Source: UBA5287 sp041672395 (GTDB lineage: Bacteria > Bacteroidota > Bacteroidia > Bacteroidales > Dysgonomonadaceae). Taken from it: a DNA stretch of 30,898 nt. The translations under genes and the position numbers were made by a program. Under the pieces are notes generated by a model. It ran no database searches, was not told where the DNA came from, and was given only the letters and a program-made list of their open reading frames with translations. The DNA is taken from the NCBI GenBank assembly GCA_041672395.1, contig JBAYZS010000025.1:1-30898 (forward strand). Direction: 5' to 3'. Shown here one piece after another: positions 1 to 8,127 of the stretch (positions are counted from its first letter, which is position 1; every line of letters starts with the position of its first letter).

Positions 1-368
1 TTTATAAGTGAATATCCTAAATATAATAAAAAATATCCCCCAACTATACTGACCGTTAAATATAATAAGAAATAAAAGAAATTGTCGCCTCTGATCAATT
101 GAAAATTCTCACCCATAAAAGTCGAAAAGGTTGTGAATCCCCCACAAAACCCTACCGTTAGAAATAATCTTAAATTGGAATTCATTAAGTTGCCCCGTTC
201 AAATAATCCATAAAGTAGTCCAATGATAAAACATCCGGCAATGTTAACAATAAGAGTTCCAATAGGAAAGGGGTTTTTAGTCAAGTCTTGAAAGTAATGA
301 GATATAAGGTATCTGCTGACACCCCCTAAAAAGCTTCCCATTCCAATAAATAATAATGTTTTTATCAT
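1..368 (-). CDS. crcB: Fluoride channel CrcB/FluC (partial, C-terminal end outside window)
   Basis: The minus strand from the ATG at 366-368 is open to the window edge for 122 codons and gives a small, very hydrophobic protein. It reads MIKTLLFIGMGSFLGGVSRY at the N terminus, carries GTLIVNIAGCFIIG near residue 40, and has the family signature GFCGGFTTFSTF near residue 75. The glycine-rich start, the asparagine in the second segment and the TTFST pore motif are hallmarks of the dual-topology dimeric fluoride channels that export fluoride across the inner membrane. Four membrane segments are visible. Family members are about 120-130 residues long, so only a few C-terminal residues should be missing. 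It is divergent from era and has its own leader (see 404-456). Confidence 0.93.
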   Translation of the reverse strand, partial: MIKTLLFIGMGSFLGGVSRYLISHYFQDLTKNPFPIGTLIVNIAGCFIIGLLYGLFERGNLMNSNLRLFLTVGFCGGFTTFSTFMGENFQLIRGDNFFYFLLYLTVSIVGGYFLLYLGYSLI

Positions 369-403
369 AAAGCTAAATAAAATGAAAATATTATATAAAT
401 AAA

Positions 404-456
404 TTAGGGATCATTAGCTTCTGATAGCGGTAATTGGCTAATCCCATTATTATTAC
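404..456 (-). promoter_or_regulatory. Structured leader of crcB, possible diverged fluoride riboswitch
   Basis: On the minus strand, upstream of crcB, GGGAT (445-441) pairs with ATCCC (411-407). GCT (428-426) pairs with AGC (419-417), and TAAT near 450 could pair with ATTA at 434-431 as a pseudoknot. This order of P1, pseudoknot and P3, followed by TAATG-ATCCC-TAA, resembles the crcB-motif riboswitch layout. However, the strongly conserved GAUG and CUGAUG...CUAC bases are not fully kept. A simpler bulged hairpin (GGGATTAGC with GCTAATGATCCC) is an alternative. A TAATTTTG -7 box at 463-456 would start the transcript around 450. Confidence 0.3.
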
Positions 457-537
457 AAAATTAAGAAATCATTTTTAATTGATGTATTTTTCCACTTATA
501 TATTCAAATACGTCAACACCTTTCATTTTTTTCTTCG

Positions 538-545
538 TATCTTTG
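538..545 (+). promoter_or_regulatory. Predicted -7 promoter box for era
   Basis: TATCTTTG is a perfect match to the Bacteroidota -7 consensus TAnnTTTG and lies 43 bases before the era ATG. No convincing TTTG -33 box is seen at the usual distance, which is common in this phylum. The start of transcription would be near 550. Confidence 0.45.
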
Positions 546-588
546 TCCCCAAATTAAACAGAATAACTTGATTCAAGAGAGAATAGCT

Positions 589-1482
589 ATGGACGAACAA
601 AAGCATCGCTCGGGATTTGTCAACATCGTGGGTAATCCAAATGTTGGTAAATCTACACTGATGAACCGGTTGGTGGGAGAAAAGATCTCCATTATCACAG
701 CCAAAGCGCAAACAACCAGACATCGAATTATGGGTATTGTAAATAAACCTGAATATCAGATTGTTTATTCTGATACTCCGGGGGTTTTACGTCCCAACTA
801 TAAGTTGCAGGAGCAGATGCTTAATTTCTCCCTTTCAGCTTTGGACGATGCCGATGTGTTGCTTTATGTTACGGATGTTGTGGAGACTATTGATAAAAAT
901 GATGAGTTTTTGTCGAAAGTACAAAATTCAACTGTCCCGGTTTTACTGCTGATAAATAAAATTGATCTTACACAACAGACTGAACTGGAAAATATTGTTT
1001 TGCATTGGCATGAGGTGCTGCCAAACGCAGAAATATATCCCATTTCGGCGCTGAACAATTTTAGTATCGAATTGGTTAAAAACAGGGTGGTGGAATTGCT
1101 GCCGGATTCGCCTCCTTACTTTGATAAGGATGCGCTCACCGATAAGCCGGCCCGGTTTTTTGTCACAGAAATTATTCGTGAAAAAGCACTGCTTTATTAT
1201 CAAAAAGAGGTGCCTTATTCGATTGAAGTTTTAGTTGAGGAGTTTAAAGATGAGAGCAACATAATCCGAATTAGGGCTGTGATTTTGGTGGAACGTGATT
1301 CTCAAAAAGGTATTGTCATCGGACATAAAGGAGAAGCGCTGAAAAAATTGGGAACAGAAGCCCGAAAGGACATCGAAAAATTCTTTGAAAAGAAGGTATT
1401 CCTTCAACTCTTTGTCAAAGTGGAAAAAGATTGGAGGAATAGAGACAATATGCTTAAAAGATTCGGATATAGATTGGATTAA
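589..1482 (+). CDS. era: GTPase Era
   Basis: Era is an essential GTP-binding protein that binds the 3' end of 16S rRNA and helps mature the 30S subunit. The 297-residue product has the P-loop GNPNVGKS at about residues 15-22, DTPG near 61-64, NKID near 122-125, and a C-terminal KH domain with the RNA-binding loop VIGHKGEAL near 243. Length and domain order are normal for Era. The frame is open from a TTG at 568, but the ATG at 589 is preferred because it leaves only a short tail before the conserved SGFVNIVG start. der follows 77 bases downstream on the same strand, so both assembly GTPases are probably co-transcribed. Confidence 0.97.
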   Translation: MDEQKHRSGFVNIVGNPNVGKSTLMNRLVGEKISIITAKAQTTRHRIMGIVNKPEYQIVYSDTPGVLRPNYKLQEQMLNFSLSALDDADVLLYVTDVVETIDKNDEFLSKVQNSTVPVLLLINKIDLTQQTELENIVLHWHEVLPNAEIYPISALNNFSIELVKNRVVELLPDSPPYFDKDALTDKPARFFVTEIIREKALLYYQKEVPYSIEVLVEEFKDESNIIRIRAVILVERDSQKGIVIGHKGEALKKLGTEARKDIEKFFEKKVFLQLFVKVEKDWRNRDNMLKRFGYRLD

Positions 1483-1559
1483 TTGCGTTTATTACGTATG
1501 TTATTCATCAAAAAATTATTAAACACTAAAATGTCCCTTCAAAAAGGATAATTATATTT

Positions 1560-2873
1560 ATGCAAAACTTAGTAGCTATAGTAGGACGTCCCAATGTGGG
1601 AAAATCTACTTTATTTAATAGATTAACACAAAGCCGCGAGGCTATTGTGACAGATATTTCAGGAACCACCCGCGACCGTTTATACGGTAAAGTTCTGTGG
1701 AATGGGTATGAATTTTCGTTGGTGGATACCGGCGGATGGGTAGTGAATTCTGATGATATCATGGAGGACGAAATTAATAAACAGGTGCGCATTGCCATTG
1801 AAGAGTCTGATGTTATCCTTTTTGTTGTAGATGTAATGAATGGACTCACATCATTAGATGACAGTGTGGGTCAACTTCTTAGGCAGTCTGGAAAACCTGT
1901 TGTTATTGTTGCAAACAAAGCGGATAATTTTAAAATTGGTTATCAATCATCGGAGTTTTATTCTTTGGGATTGGGTGATCCCTATGCAGTATCAGCTGTA
2001 AATGGAACCGGTTCCGGTGATTTGCTTGATCATGTAACTTCTTTGTTTCAAAAAGCCAATGTAGAAGAAGAATTGGAAGATATTCCGAAGTTTGCTGTGG
2101 TGGGACGACCCAATGCTGGAAAATCTTCTATCGTTAATGCACTGATGGATGAGGAACGTAATATTGTAACAGATATTGCCGGAACAACTCGCGACTCAAT
2201 CTACACACGATATAATAAGTTCGGAATGGACTTTTATCTGATTGATACGGCCGGGATTAGGAAAAAAGGAAAAGTTACTGAAGATCTGGAGTATTTTTCG
2301 GTGATCCGTTCAATTCGTGTTATTGAAAATGCAGATGTTTGTATCCTTATGCTTGATGCAACTAGAGGCATTGAAAGTCAGGACCTCAATATATTTTCGG
2401 TAATTCAGAAAAATAGGAAAGGACTAGTAGTCTTTGTAAACAAATGGGATTTGGTTGAGGATAAAAGTCCCATTATAGTTAAAACTTTCGAAAATGCTTT
2501 GCGTGAAAGGTTTGCACCATTTACAGATTTCCCTGTAGTTTTTGGTTCTGCCAACACAAAACAGCGTATTCTGAAAGTGATGGATAAGGCAAAAGAAGTT
2601 TACGAAAATCGCAAAAGAAAAGTACCTACAAGCAAACTGAATGAGTATCTTTTACCCTTAATCGAGAAAACTCCCCCTCCATCAAACAAAGGGAAGTTTA
2701 TCAAGGTAAAATATATTACTCAATTGCCAAATACGAAAATTCCATCGTTTGTTTTCTTCTGTAATTTGCCTCAGTATATAAAAGAGCCTTACAAACGATT
2801 TGTCGAAAACAGGATGCGTGAGAAATGGGATTTCTCAGGTACACCAATCAATATATTTTTCAGAGAAAAATAA
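1560..2873 (+). CDS. der: GTPase Der (EngA), 50S assembly factor
   Basis: Der is the double-GTPase needed for 50S subunit maturation. The 437-residue product has two G domains in tandem. The first has GRPNVGKS at residues 9-16, DTGG near 57-60 and NKAD near 119-122. The second has GRPNAGKS near 181, DTAG near 228 and NKWD near 294. A KH-like C-terminal domain follows, ending in the typical basic stretch with MREKWDFSGTPI. All nucleotide-binding motifs are intact and the length is standard. The start ATG has an AAAGGA-type ribosome site just upstream. It follows era closely and is followed by a clear terminator. Confidence 0.97.
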   Translation: MQNLVAIVGRPNVGKSTLFNRLTQSREAIVTDISGTTRDRLYGKVLWNGYEFSLVDTGGWVVNSDDIMEDEINKQVRIAIEESDVILFVVDVMNGLTSLDDSVGQLLRQSGKPVVIVANKADNFKIGYQSSEFYSLGLGDPYAVSAVNGTGSGDLLDHVTSLFQKANVEEELEDIPKFAVVGRPNAGKSSIVNALMDEERNIVTDIAGTTRDSIYTRYNKFGMDFYLIDTAGIRKKGKVTEDLEYFSVIRSIRVIENADVCILMLDATRGIESQDLNIFSVIQKNRKGLVVFVNKWDLVEDKSPIIVKTFENALRERFAPFTDFPVVFGSANTKQRILKVMDKAKEVYENRKRKVPTSKLNEYLLPLIEKTPPPSNKGKFIKVKYITQLPNTKIPSFVFFCNLPQYIKEPYKRFVENRMREKWDFSGTPINIFFREK

Positions 2874-2894
2874 GCTCTCAACTTACTTTATTTT

Positions 2895-2955
2895 CAACGC
2901 TGATTGCAGTTTCAATTTATAATTGATTGAAAGTGTTAATGAGCGTTGTTTTTTT
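2895..2955 (+). terminator. Rho-independent terminator after der
   Basis: CAACGCT (2895-2901) pairs with AGCGTTG (2942-2948). TTCAAT and ATTGAA inside the loop extend the structure, and a run of seven T follows (2949-2955). It closes the era-der unit. The rest of the gap to 3169 is A+T-rich; only a weak TTAATTTG (3031-3038) resembles a -7 box. Confidence 0.8.
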
Positions 2956-3169
2956 CAATATATTGCAATGTTTTTTTAAAGTTTAATTAAAAATAAATAG
3001 AAAAAACAATGAAATCACAAAAATATTGATTTAATTTGTATATCATTTCAAGTATGTTGAACTGTAAAAGAAAGATAGAATCAAAAAGTGTCTGCTGAAA
3101 TGAAACTGTGAATAATGAAATGCTGCATCATTTTGATGTGGAATAACTATTAGAAGAAAAATTGTACCA

Positions 3170-5296
3170 ATGGATGTGAACAGCTCACAAGTAAATGAGG
3201 GAAAAAGCCTCAATGAAGAAATTGTATTAAATTCAGAAGATGCTTTAAATCAGGGTGAAAAACTCGAAGTATCGGAAAAAGAGGAGTTAAGTGACGTAAT
3301 TGAAACGCCGGAAACTGTTACGGAAACTGTCACGGAATCTGTTGTTGAGGACAACGTTGAAACTGTTGTGGAAAACAACGTTGAAACAGTTGAAGCAGAC
3401 AAAGCAGAAGTGTCTGCTGAAGAAGAATCCGTTGCACCTGAAGTTTCTGAACCGGAGGTTAAGGATACTGTCACAACCAAAGTACAAAAATCAGAATATG
3501 ATGAATTGGTGTTTCATCCCATTGAATTAGAAGATGAACCGGAGGAAGATATCGATGAAAATTCGGTAATCGATGATTCTTCTGTTGTTTTACCTTCAAT
3601 TGAAGAAATAGTTCAAAAACTTCGTGAACTGCTGGAACAGGAAAACCCCCAACGAAAAGATGTTGATGAATGGAAAAACTTCTTCTATCGTTCTCTCAGA
3701 AACGAATCAGAACAACAGAAAGCTGCGTTTTTAGAAAGTGGTGGCGAAGAAATAGATTTCATTGCTACTGAGTCGCCTTTCTTTGTAGAAGGAAAAGAAT
3801 TGCTGGCAAAAATAAAAGAGAAAAGAGCTCATATCTCTGCTAATCAAGAAGCTGAGAAAGAAAAAAATGTGACGTTGAAACTGGGAATCATCGATCAAAT
3901 AAGAGGTCTAATCGAAAATCAAACTTCCGCTGATTTCAATGTTACTTATCAGGAATTCAGAAATTTGCAACAACAATGGAACGATATAAAATTAATTCCT
4001 ATTGCTCGCGCAAATGAATTGTGGAAATCTTATCAACATTACGTAGAGAAGTTCTATGACTTGGTTAGAATTAATAACGAACTTCGTGAATATGATTTCA
4101 AAAAGAATTTAGAGAAGAAGGTAGAGCTCAGCGTAGCAGCGGAAAAATTAGATGAAGAAACAGATGTTATTTCTGCATTTCATCAGTTGCAAAGTCTGCA
4201 CCAACAGTGGCGTGAAATTGGACCGGTAGCCAGAAAAGACAGAGAAGATATTTGGAATAGATTCAAAGAAGCTTCAACAAATATAAATAAAAAATATCAG
4301 GATCATTTCGAAAAAATCAAAGATCTCGAAAATGAAAACCTCGAACTGAAAACTACATTATGTGAAAAACTTGAGGCAATTGATTACACTCAATTAACTA
4401 CTATAAAAGCTTGGAACAGCAAGGTTAAAGATGTAATGAATACTCAGGAACTGTGGCGTCAAATTGGTTATGTACCCAAGAAATTTAATACAAAAGTATA
4501 TGACCGTTATCGTGCCGCGTGCGACTTTTTCTTTCGTCATAAGAGTGAATTCTTTAAATCGAAATATGACGAAATGGAGTCGAATTACAAAAAGAAATTG
4601 GAACTTTGCGAACGTGCCGAAGCTTTAAAAGACAGTATCGATTGGCAGAAAACCACCCAGGAAATGATTAATATTCAGAAGGACTGGAAAAGTATCGGTG
4701 CAATCCCATATAAGTATGTCGATTCAACATGGAAACGTTTCATTGCTGCATGCGACTATTTCTTCGAACAGAAAAAGAACAGTGTTAGTTCACAACATAA
4801 TGAGGAAATCCAAAATCTGGAAAAGAAAAAAGTTATCATAGAACAGATTGTCAACCTCAATCCGGAAATATCTGTTGAAGAGGCAATGCCAATGCTTCAG
4901 GTGCTAATTGAAGAATTCCATCAGATAGGTTATGTCCCATTCAAACAAAAAGATAGGATCTATAAAGATTTCCATGCTGCAACTGATGCACAATTCAATC
5001 GCTTAAACATCGATAAAGCTGATCAAAAACTCGTGAATTTCAGATCATCTATTTCAGAAATTGCGAAGAACGAAAATACAAAAGGACAACTCTACCGAGA
5101 ACGCGAAAAGCTTATGCGTCAGTTTGATAGGATGAAAAGTGAGTTGCATACTTACCAAAATAATATCGGGTTCTTAACTGTATCATCCAAAAAAGGAAAT
5201 AGCTTAGTAGATGATATGAATCAAAAAATAGAAAAGCTCAAAGTTGATCTTGATTTTATTGTCAAAAAAATTGACGCAATCGATAAGGAACTATAA
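3170..5296 (+). CDS. DUF349 tandem-repeat protein with acidic N terminus
   Basis: This is a 708-residue cytoplasmic protein with no signal peptide. Residues 1 to about 130 are very acidic and low in complexity, with repeated ETV/VEDNVETV/VENNVETV units. About five DUF349 repeats follow, near residues 250-300, 330-380, 400-460, 487-540 and 565-615. Each has the hallmark pattern of a tryptophan-containing helix, then an IG-x-[VI]-P turn (for example LWRQIGYVPKKF and DWKSIGAIPYKY), then a charged helix. A coiled coil closes the protein (about 640-708). DUF349 proteins of this length are widespread single-copy genes in Bacteroidota, and no biochemical role is established that I can name with confidence. 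It stands alone between two terminators. Confidence 0.9.
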   Translation: MDVNSSQVNEGKSLNEEIVLNSEDALNQGEKLEVSEKEELSDVIETPETVTETVTESVVEDNVETVVENNVETVEADKAEVSAEEESVAPEVSEPEVKDTVTTKVQKSEYDELVFHPIELEDEPEEDIDENSVIDDSSVVLPSIEEIVQKLRELLEQENPQRKDVDEWKNFFYRSLRNESEQQKAAFLESGGEEIDFIATESPFFVEGKELLAKIKEKRAHISANQEAEKEKNVTLKLGIIDQIRGLIENQTSADFNVTYQEFRNLQQQWNDIKLIPIARANELWKSYQHYVEKFYDLVRINNELREYDFKKNLEKKVELSVAAEKLDEETDVISAFHQLQSLHQQWREIGPVARKDREDIWNRFKEASTNINKKYQDHFEKIKDLENENLELKTTLCEKLEAIDYTQLTTIKAWNSKVKDVMNTQELWRQIGYVPKKFNTKVYDRYRAACDFFFRHKSEFFKSKYDEMESNYKKKLELCERAEALKDSIDWQKTTQEMINIQKDWKSIGAIPYKYVDSTWKRFIAACDYFFEQKKNSVSSQHNEEIQNLEKKKVIIEQIVNLNPEISVEEAMPMLQVLIEEFHQIGYVPFKQKDRIYKDFHAATDAQFNRLNIDKADQKLVNFRSSISEIAKNENTKGQLYREREKLMRQFDRMKSELHTYQNNIGFLTVSSKKGNSLVDDMNQKIEKLKVDLDFIVKKIDAIDKEL

Positions 5297-5309
5297 TTTG
5301 ATATTAAAT

Positions 5310-5348
5310 AATAATAAAGGGATGATTTAATATCATCCCTTTATTATT
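5310..5348 (+). terminator. Strong hairpin terminator after the DUF349 gene
   Basis: A perfect 17-bp inverted repeat, AATAATAAAGGGATGAT (5310-5326) with its complement at 5332-5348, has a 5-base loop. The A-run and T-run in the arms let it work in both directions. It starts 14 bases after the stop codon. Confidence 0.85.
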
Positions 5349-5377
5349 TAGAACAATTCTTTCTATTTATTGTTCTA
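5349..5377. repeat. Short inverted repeat
   Basis: TAGAACAAT (5349-5357) and ATTGTTCTA (5369-5377) form a perfect 9-bp inverted repeat with an 11-base loop, directly abutting the preceding terminator. It may be a second terminator stem or an operator. Nothing else in 5349-5603 is recognised apart from the small hairpin at 5521-5542. Confidence 0.5.
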
Positions 5378-5520
5378 GAAGATAAATCAATCAGATTGTT
5401 ATTTAATAGAAAACTGTATGGAACCACCATATTTCTAAAACGGCAACGTCTATGATTTGAATAGAGCGTCCGTCTTTTAACGTTATAATATTTACTTATT
5501 TATGTTGTGTGATCTGCAAC

Positions 5521-5542
5521 ACTACTATAATTCTGTAGTAGT
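5521..5542. repeat. Short inverted repeat upstream of the SnoaL-like gene
   Basis: ACTACTA (5521-5527) and TAGTAGT (5536-5542) are perfect complements with an 8-base loop, 62 bases before the next start codon. It could be an operator or leader hairpin. Confidence 0.4.
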
Positions 5543-5603
5543 AATTGTTCATTGTGACTATTGTTTTAGGGTATATAATTACTTTTTTTAATTTACTTGT
5601 TAA

Positions 5604-6500
5604 ATGAAAAAAATTCTTTTTCTATTAATTCTTTTACCCACTTTTCTCTTTAGTCAGGAAGATTTAAAGAAATCATCCGAAGCTTTTTTAACCGAATACT
5701 ACAAACTCTTTGAAGATAAAAAGTGGGATCTTATTCCAAGCATGTATACTGATAATGCTAATATGATATGGTATAATGGTGTGTCTATGCCTATGTGTGA
5801 CTGGATTCAACCAGTTTTGGAAAGTTACATAGCCGACACAGCCGACGTAAAAATGGATGTTAAGTGGGTTATAACTGACATTGCCGATGATCAGACAGTT
5901 ATGATTACAAATAACTATATAGAAACGACAACTCGATCAGGAAATATTCGCGTAACTGATAATAAGTGTATATATCTTTTGGAAAAAATAAATGGTTCCT
6001 GGAAGATAAAAACATGGATACCTATACAAAATTATCCTCTCATTTATGCTAGCAGCGTTGATAAGAAGTATCAAACTGATAATATGTCAGTTCTTGCTAA
6101 AGCTACCAGAGGAATTAATCAAGCTTGGAATCTTATATATTATAACCTTGAATGTAAAAAGGGATACGGAATACTTCCTAATGAATGTGGCAAAATGATA
6201 GGTGCAAGGTTTGCAAAAACCTGGGATAAATCAAAGGGATTTGATGGGTTAGCATCAGGTCTTATAACTGAACTTCAAATTATGACATCTTATGTTGAGG
6301 TAATGGAAAGAAATGAAGAAACATGTAAAATTAAGATTCTTCCCCCGACTATCTATAAAACCTGGAATTTCACAAAAAATGATTTACTGTCTTCAACTAG
6401 TAGTTATTTTAGTGAAATTGCAAAATACATGGGAGCAAAAAGTGATTTAATTGAAGATGGCAGATATTGGGTATTAACGTTGAATAAGAAGTCCGAGTAA
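5604..6500 (+). CDS. Secreted SnoaL/NTF2-like protein with unrecognised C-terminal domain
   Basis: The 298-residue product begins with a clear signal peptide (MKKILFLLILLPTFLFSQ, cut near residue 18), so it is exported. Residues about 20-145 look like a SnoaL/DUF4440-type NTF2 fold: a helix with FLTEYYKLFEDKKWDLIPSMYTDNANMIWYNG, then strands ending with IYLLEKINGSWKIKTW. Such domains bind small molecules or act as enzymes, and the ligand cannot be told from sequence. The second half (about 155-298, containing GYGILPNECGKMIGARFAKTWD and three spaced cysteines in the protein) matches no family I recognise. The gene is monocistronic, with an upstream hairpin and its own terminator. The NTF2 assignment is moderate; the C-terminal part is unknown. 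Confidence 0.7.
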   Translation: MKKILFLLILLPTFLFSQEDLKKSSEAFLTEYYKLFEDKKWDLIPSMYTDNANMIWYNGVSMPMCDWIQPVLESYIADTADVKMDVKWVITDIADDQTVMITNNYIETTTRSGNIRVTDNKCIYLLEKINGSWKIKTWIPIQNYPLIYASSVDKKYQTDNMSVLAKATRGINQAWNLIYYNLECKKGYGILPNECGKMIGARFAKTWDKSKGFDGLASGLITELQIMTSYVEVMERNEETCKIKILPPTIYKTWNFTKNDLLSSTSSYFSEIAKYMGAKSDLIEDGRYWVLTLNKKSE

Positions 6501-6525
6501 CTGCTTATTTTTTTTAAAAAATATC

Positions 6526-6561
6526 AAAAAGCTTGTGATCTTTTGATAACAAGCTTTTTTT
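6526..6561 (+). terminator. Rho-independent terminator after the SnoaL-like gene
   Basis: AAAAAGCTTGT (6526-6536) pairs perfectly with ACAAGCTTTTT (6549-6559), followed by more T. It begins 25 bases after the stop and ends 33 bases before the next start. Confidence 0.85.
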
Positions 6562-6594
6562 ATTAACTTTAAGACTTATTTGAATCAATCATAA

Positions 6595-8070
6595 ATGAAA
6601 ACAAAAACAAAAACATTTTTATCAATTCTAATATTGACATCAAATTTAATTCAACTCACAGCTTGTAGTAATCCTGTAAATCCAGATATTATAGATAATC
6701 CTGTTAATCCTATTAATCCCAAAGAGAAAATATTCACTATTTATTCGGCACCAAAAGAAGAATCGCTGAGCAAATTGTATAAAGTAACAGTAGAAAACAA
6801 AAATCTACCCGTTTACAAATTCAAAGTAGCCCCGGCAGAGCCCGAATCCAGATGGAGAGCCATGGATAATAAAGAAACTCCGGGAAGTTTGTACGAAGAA
6901 GCTGCTTTCGCTTATTTTGATATCAAAGATCAAGTAGAAGTCACGGTTTCAACAAATGAAGCAATACATTCCGTAAAAATATTACCAAGTTCATCAGGAA
7001 TCGTCGCAAATTTTAAAGATAAATCACTTTCTTTTAAAATAGACAAACCCATGAATCTTACCATTGAAGTCAACGGCAAATGGGTCAGTGCACTGCATCT
7101 TTTCGCAAACCCTATCGAAGAAAATGTGCCCGATCCAAATGATCCCAATGTTATCTACTTTGGTCCCGGCATTCATCAAGTAAGCAACATGATGATTGGA
7201 GATAATAAAACCGTATATATTGCGGGTGGAGCCATTGTATACGGAATTGCCACTGAACAAGCAGAAGCCATCTTTGATGTTCGTGGAAAAAATGTCACTA
7301 TCCGCGGACGAGGCATTATCGATAGCAGTTTGTGTCCACTATATTCTCGTTTCTCCATAGCTGTAGCAGGTTCAGATATTGATATTGAAGGTGTAATTAT
7401 GAGAGATGCAAGTCATTGGACAATCCCAATCAGATGGGGGTCGAACGGAGTTCACGTTGATAACATAAAAATTCTTGGCTACAGACCAAACACTGACGGA
7501 ATAGATATATTAAACAGTTCAAATGTATTAATTGAAAACTGTTTCATTCGAACGCTCGACGATAATATTGTTGTAAAGACACTTAAAAATGAAGGTAAAG
7601 TAGGAAATATCACTGTCCAAAAATGTGTTTTGTGGAACGAGGTAGCACATGCTTTGAGTGTTGGTGCAGAAATCAGAGAAGATGTCAGCAATGTTCTTTT
7701 TGAGGATTGCGATGTCATTCATGATAAAGGCAGAGAATGGACTTTGCGCGTTTATCATACCGATGCCGCTCGAGTTTCAAATGTTCGCTTCAAAAATATA
7801 AGGATTGAAGAAACCCAGAGACTTATTTCACTTTGGATAAACAAGGCATATTGGTCAGCTGATACAGAGCGTGGCCATATAATTGGAGTAGAGTTCAGAA
7901 ATATTTCCGCCAAAGGCGATAACCTGAAAATCGAATTATTAGGATACGATCAAGACCATTTGATAGAAGATGTAACATTCAAAAATGTCACATTTAATAA
8001 TAATGCTATTACAAAGGGAGATGTTGTAACCAACAACTTTGTTAAAAACGTGATAGTAAATTCCAACTAA
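6595..8070 (+). CDS. Parallel beta-helix glycosidase lipoprotein (GH28/GH49-like)
   Basis: This is a 491-residue lipoprotein. Its signal peptide ends in the lipobox LTAC (Cys24), followed by a proline/asparagine linker with repeated NPVNP units. An N-terminal beta-sandwich (about 45-185) leads into a right-handed beta-helix starting at VIYFGPGIHQ and TVYIAGGAIVYG. The helix contains NTDG near 299, LDDN near 320 and a histidine-containing turn HALSVGAE near 352. NTDG and the following DD pair correspond to catalytic motifs of GH28 polygalacturonases, but the usual GHG and RIK motifs are not clear (RVYHT near 384 instead). GH49 or an uncatalogued helix family is therefore possible. It likely cuts a polysaccharide at the cell surface or in the periplasm. 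It converges on the SusCD operon and shares its terminator. Confidence 0.75.
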   Translation: MKTKTKTFLSILILTSNLIQLTACSNPVNPDIIDNPVNPINPKEKIFTIYSAPKEESLSKLYKVTVENKNLPVYKFKVAPAEPESRWRAMDNKETPGSLYEEAAFAYFDIKDQVEVTVSTNEAIHSVKILPSSSGIVANFKDKSLSFKIDKPMNLTIEVNGKWVSALHLFANPIEENVPDPNDPNVIYFGPGIHQVSNMMIGDNKTVYIAGGAIVYGIATEQAEAIFDVRGKNVTIRGRGIIDSSLCPLYSRFSIAVAGSDIDIEGVIMRDASHWTIPIRWGSNGVHVDNIKILGYRPNTDGIDILNSSNVLIENCFIRTLDDNIVVKTLKNEGKVGNITVQKCVLWNEVAHALSVGAEIREDVSNVLFEDCDVIHDKGREWTLRVYHTDAARVSNVRFKNIRIEETQRLISLWINKAYWSADTERGHIIGVEFRNISAKGDNLKIELLGYDQDHLIEDVTFKNVTFNNNAITKGDVVTNNFVKNVIVNSN

Positions 8071-8073
8071 AAA

Positions 8074-8103
8074 AACAGGAAGAACTAACTTGTTCTTCCT
8101 GTT
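8074..8103 (-). terminator. Terminator shared by convergent genes
   Basis: AACAGGAAGAAC (8074-8085) and GTTCTTCCTGTT (8092-8103) are a perfect 12-bp inverted repeat with a 6-base loop. On the minus strand it is followed by seven T, making it a canonical end for the SusCD operon. On the plus strand the T-tract is weaker, but it may also end the glycosidase transcript. Confidence 0.85.
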
Positions 8104-8127
8104 CAAATTTCAGATCAATCTATATCG

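Noticed and set aside
568..588. Upstream TTG start for era adding seven residues
   Set aside because: The ATG at 589 is a stronger start and the extension is not part of the conserved Era N terminus.
3250..3487. Minus-strand serine/threonine-rich open frames opposite the DUF349 gene
   Set aside because: They are mirror frames of the acidic low-complexity tract and have no signals of their own.
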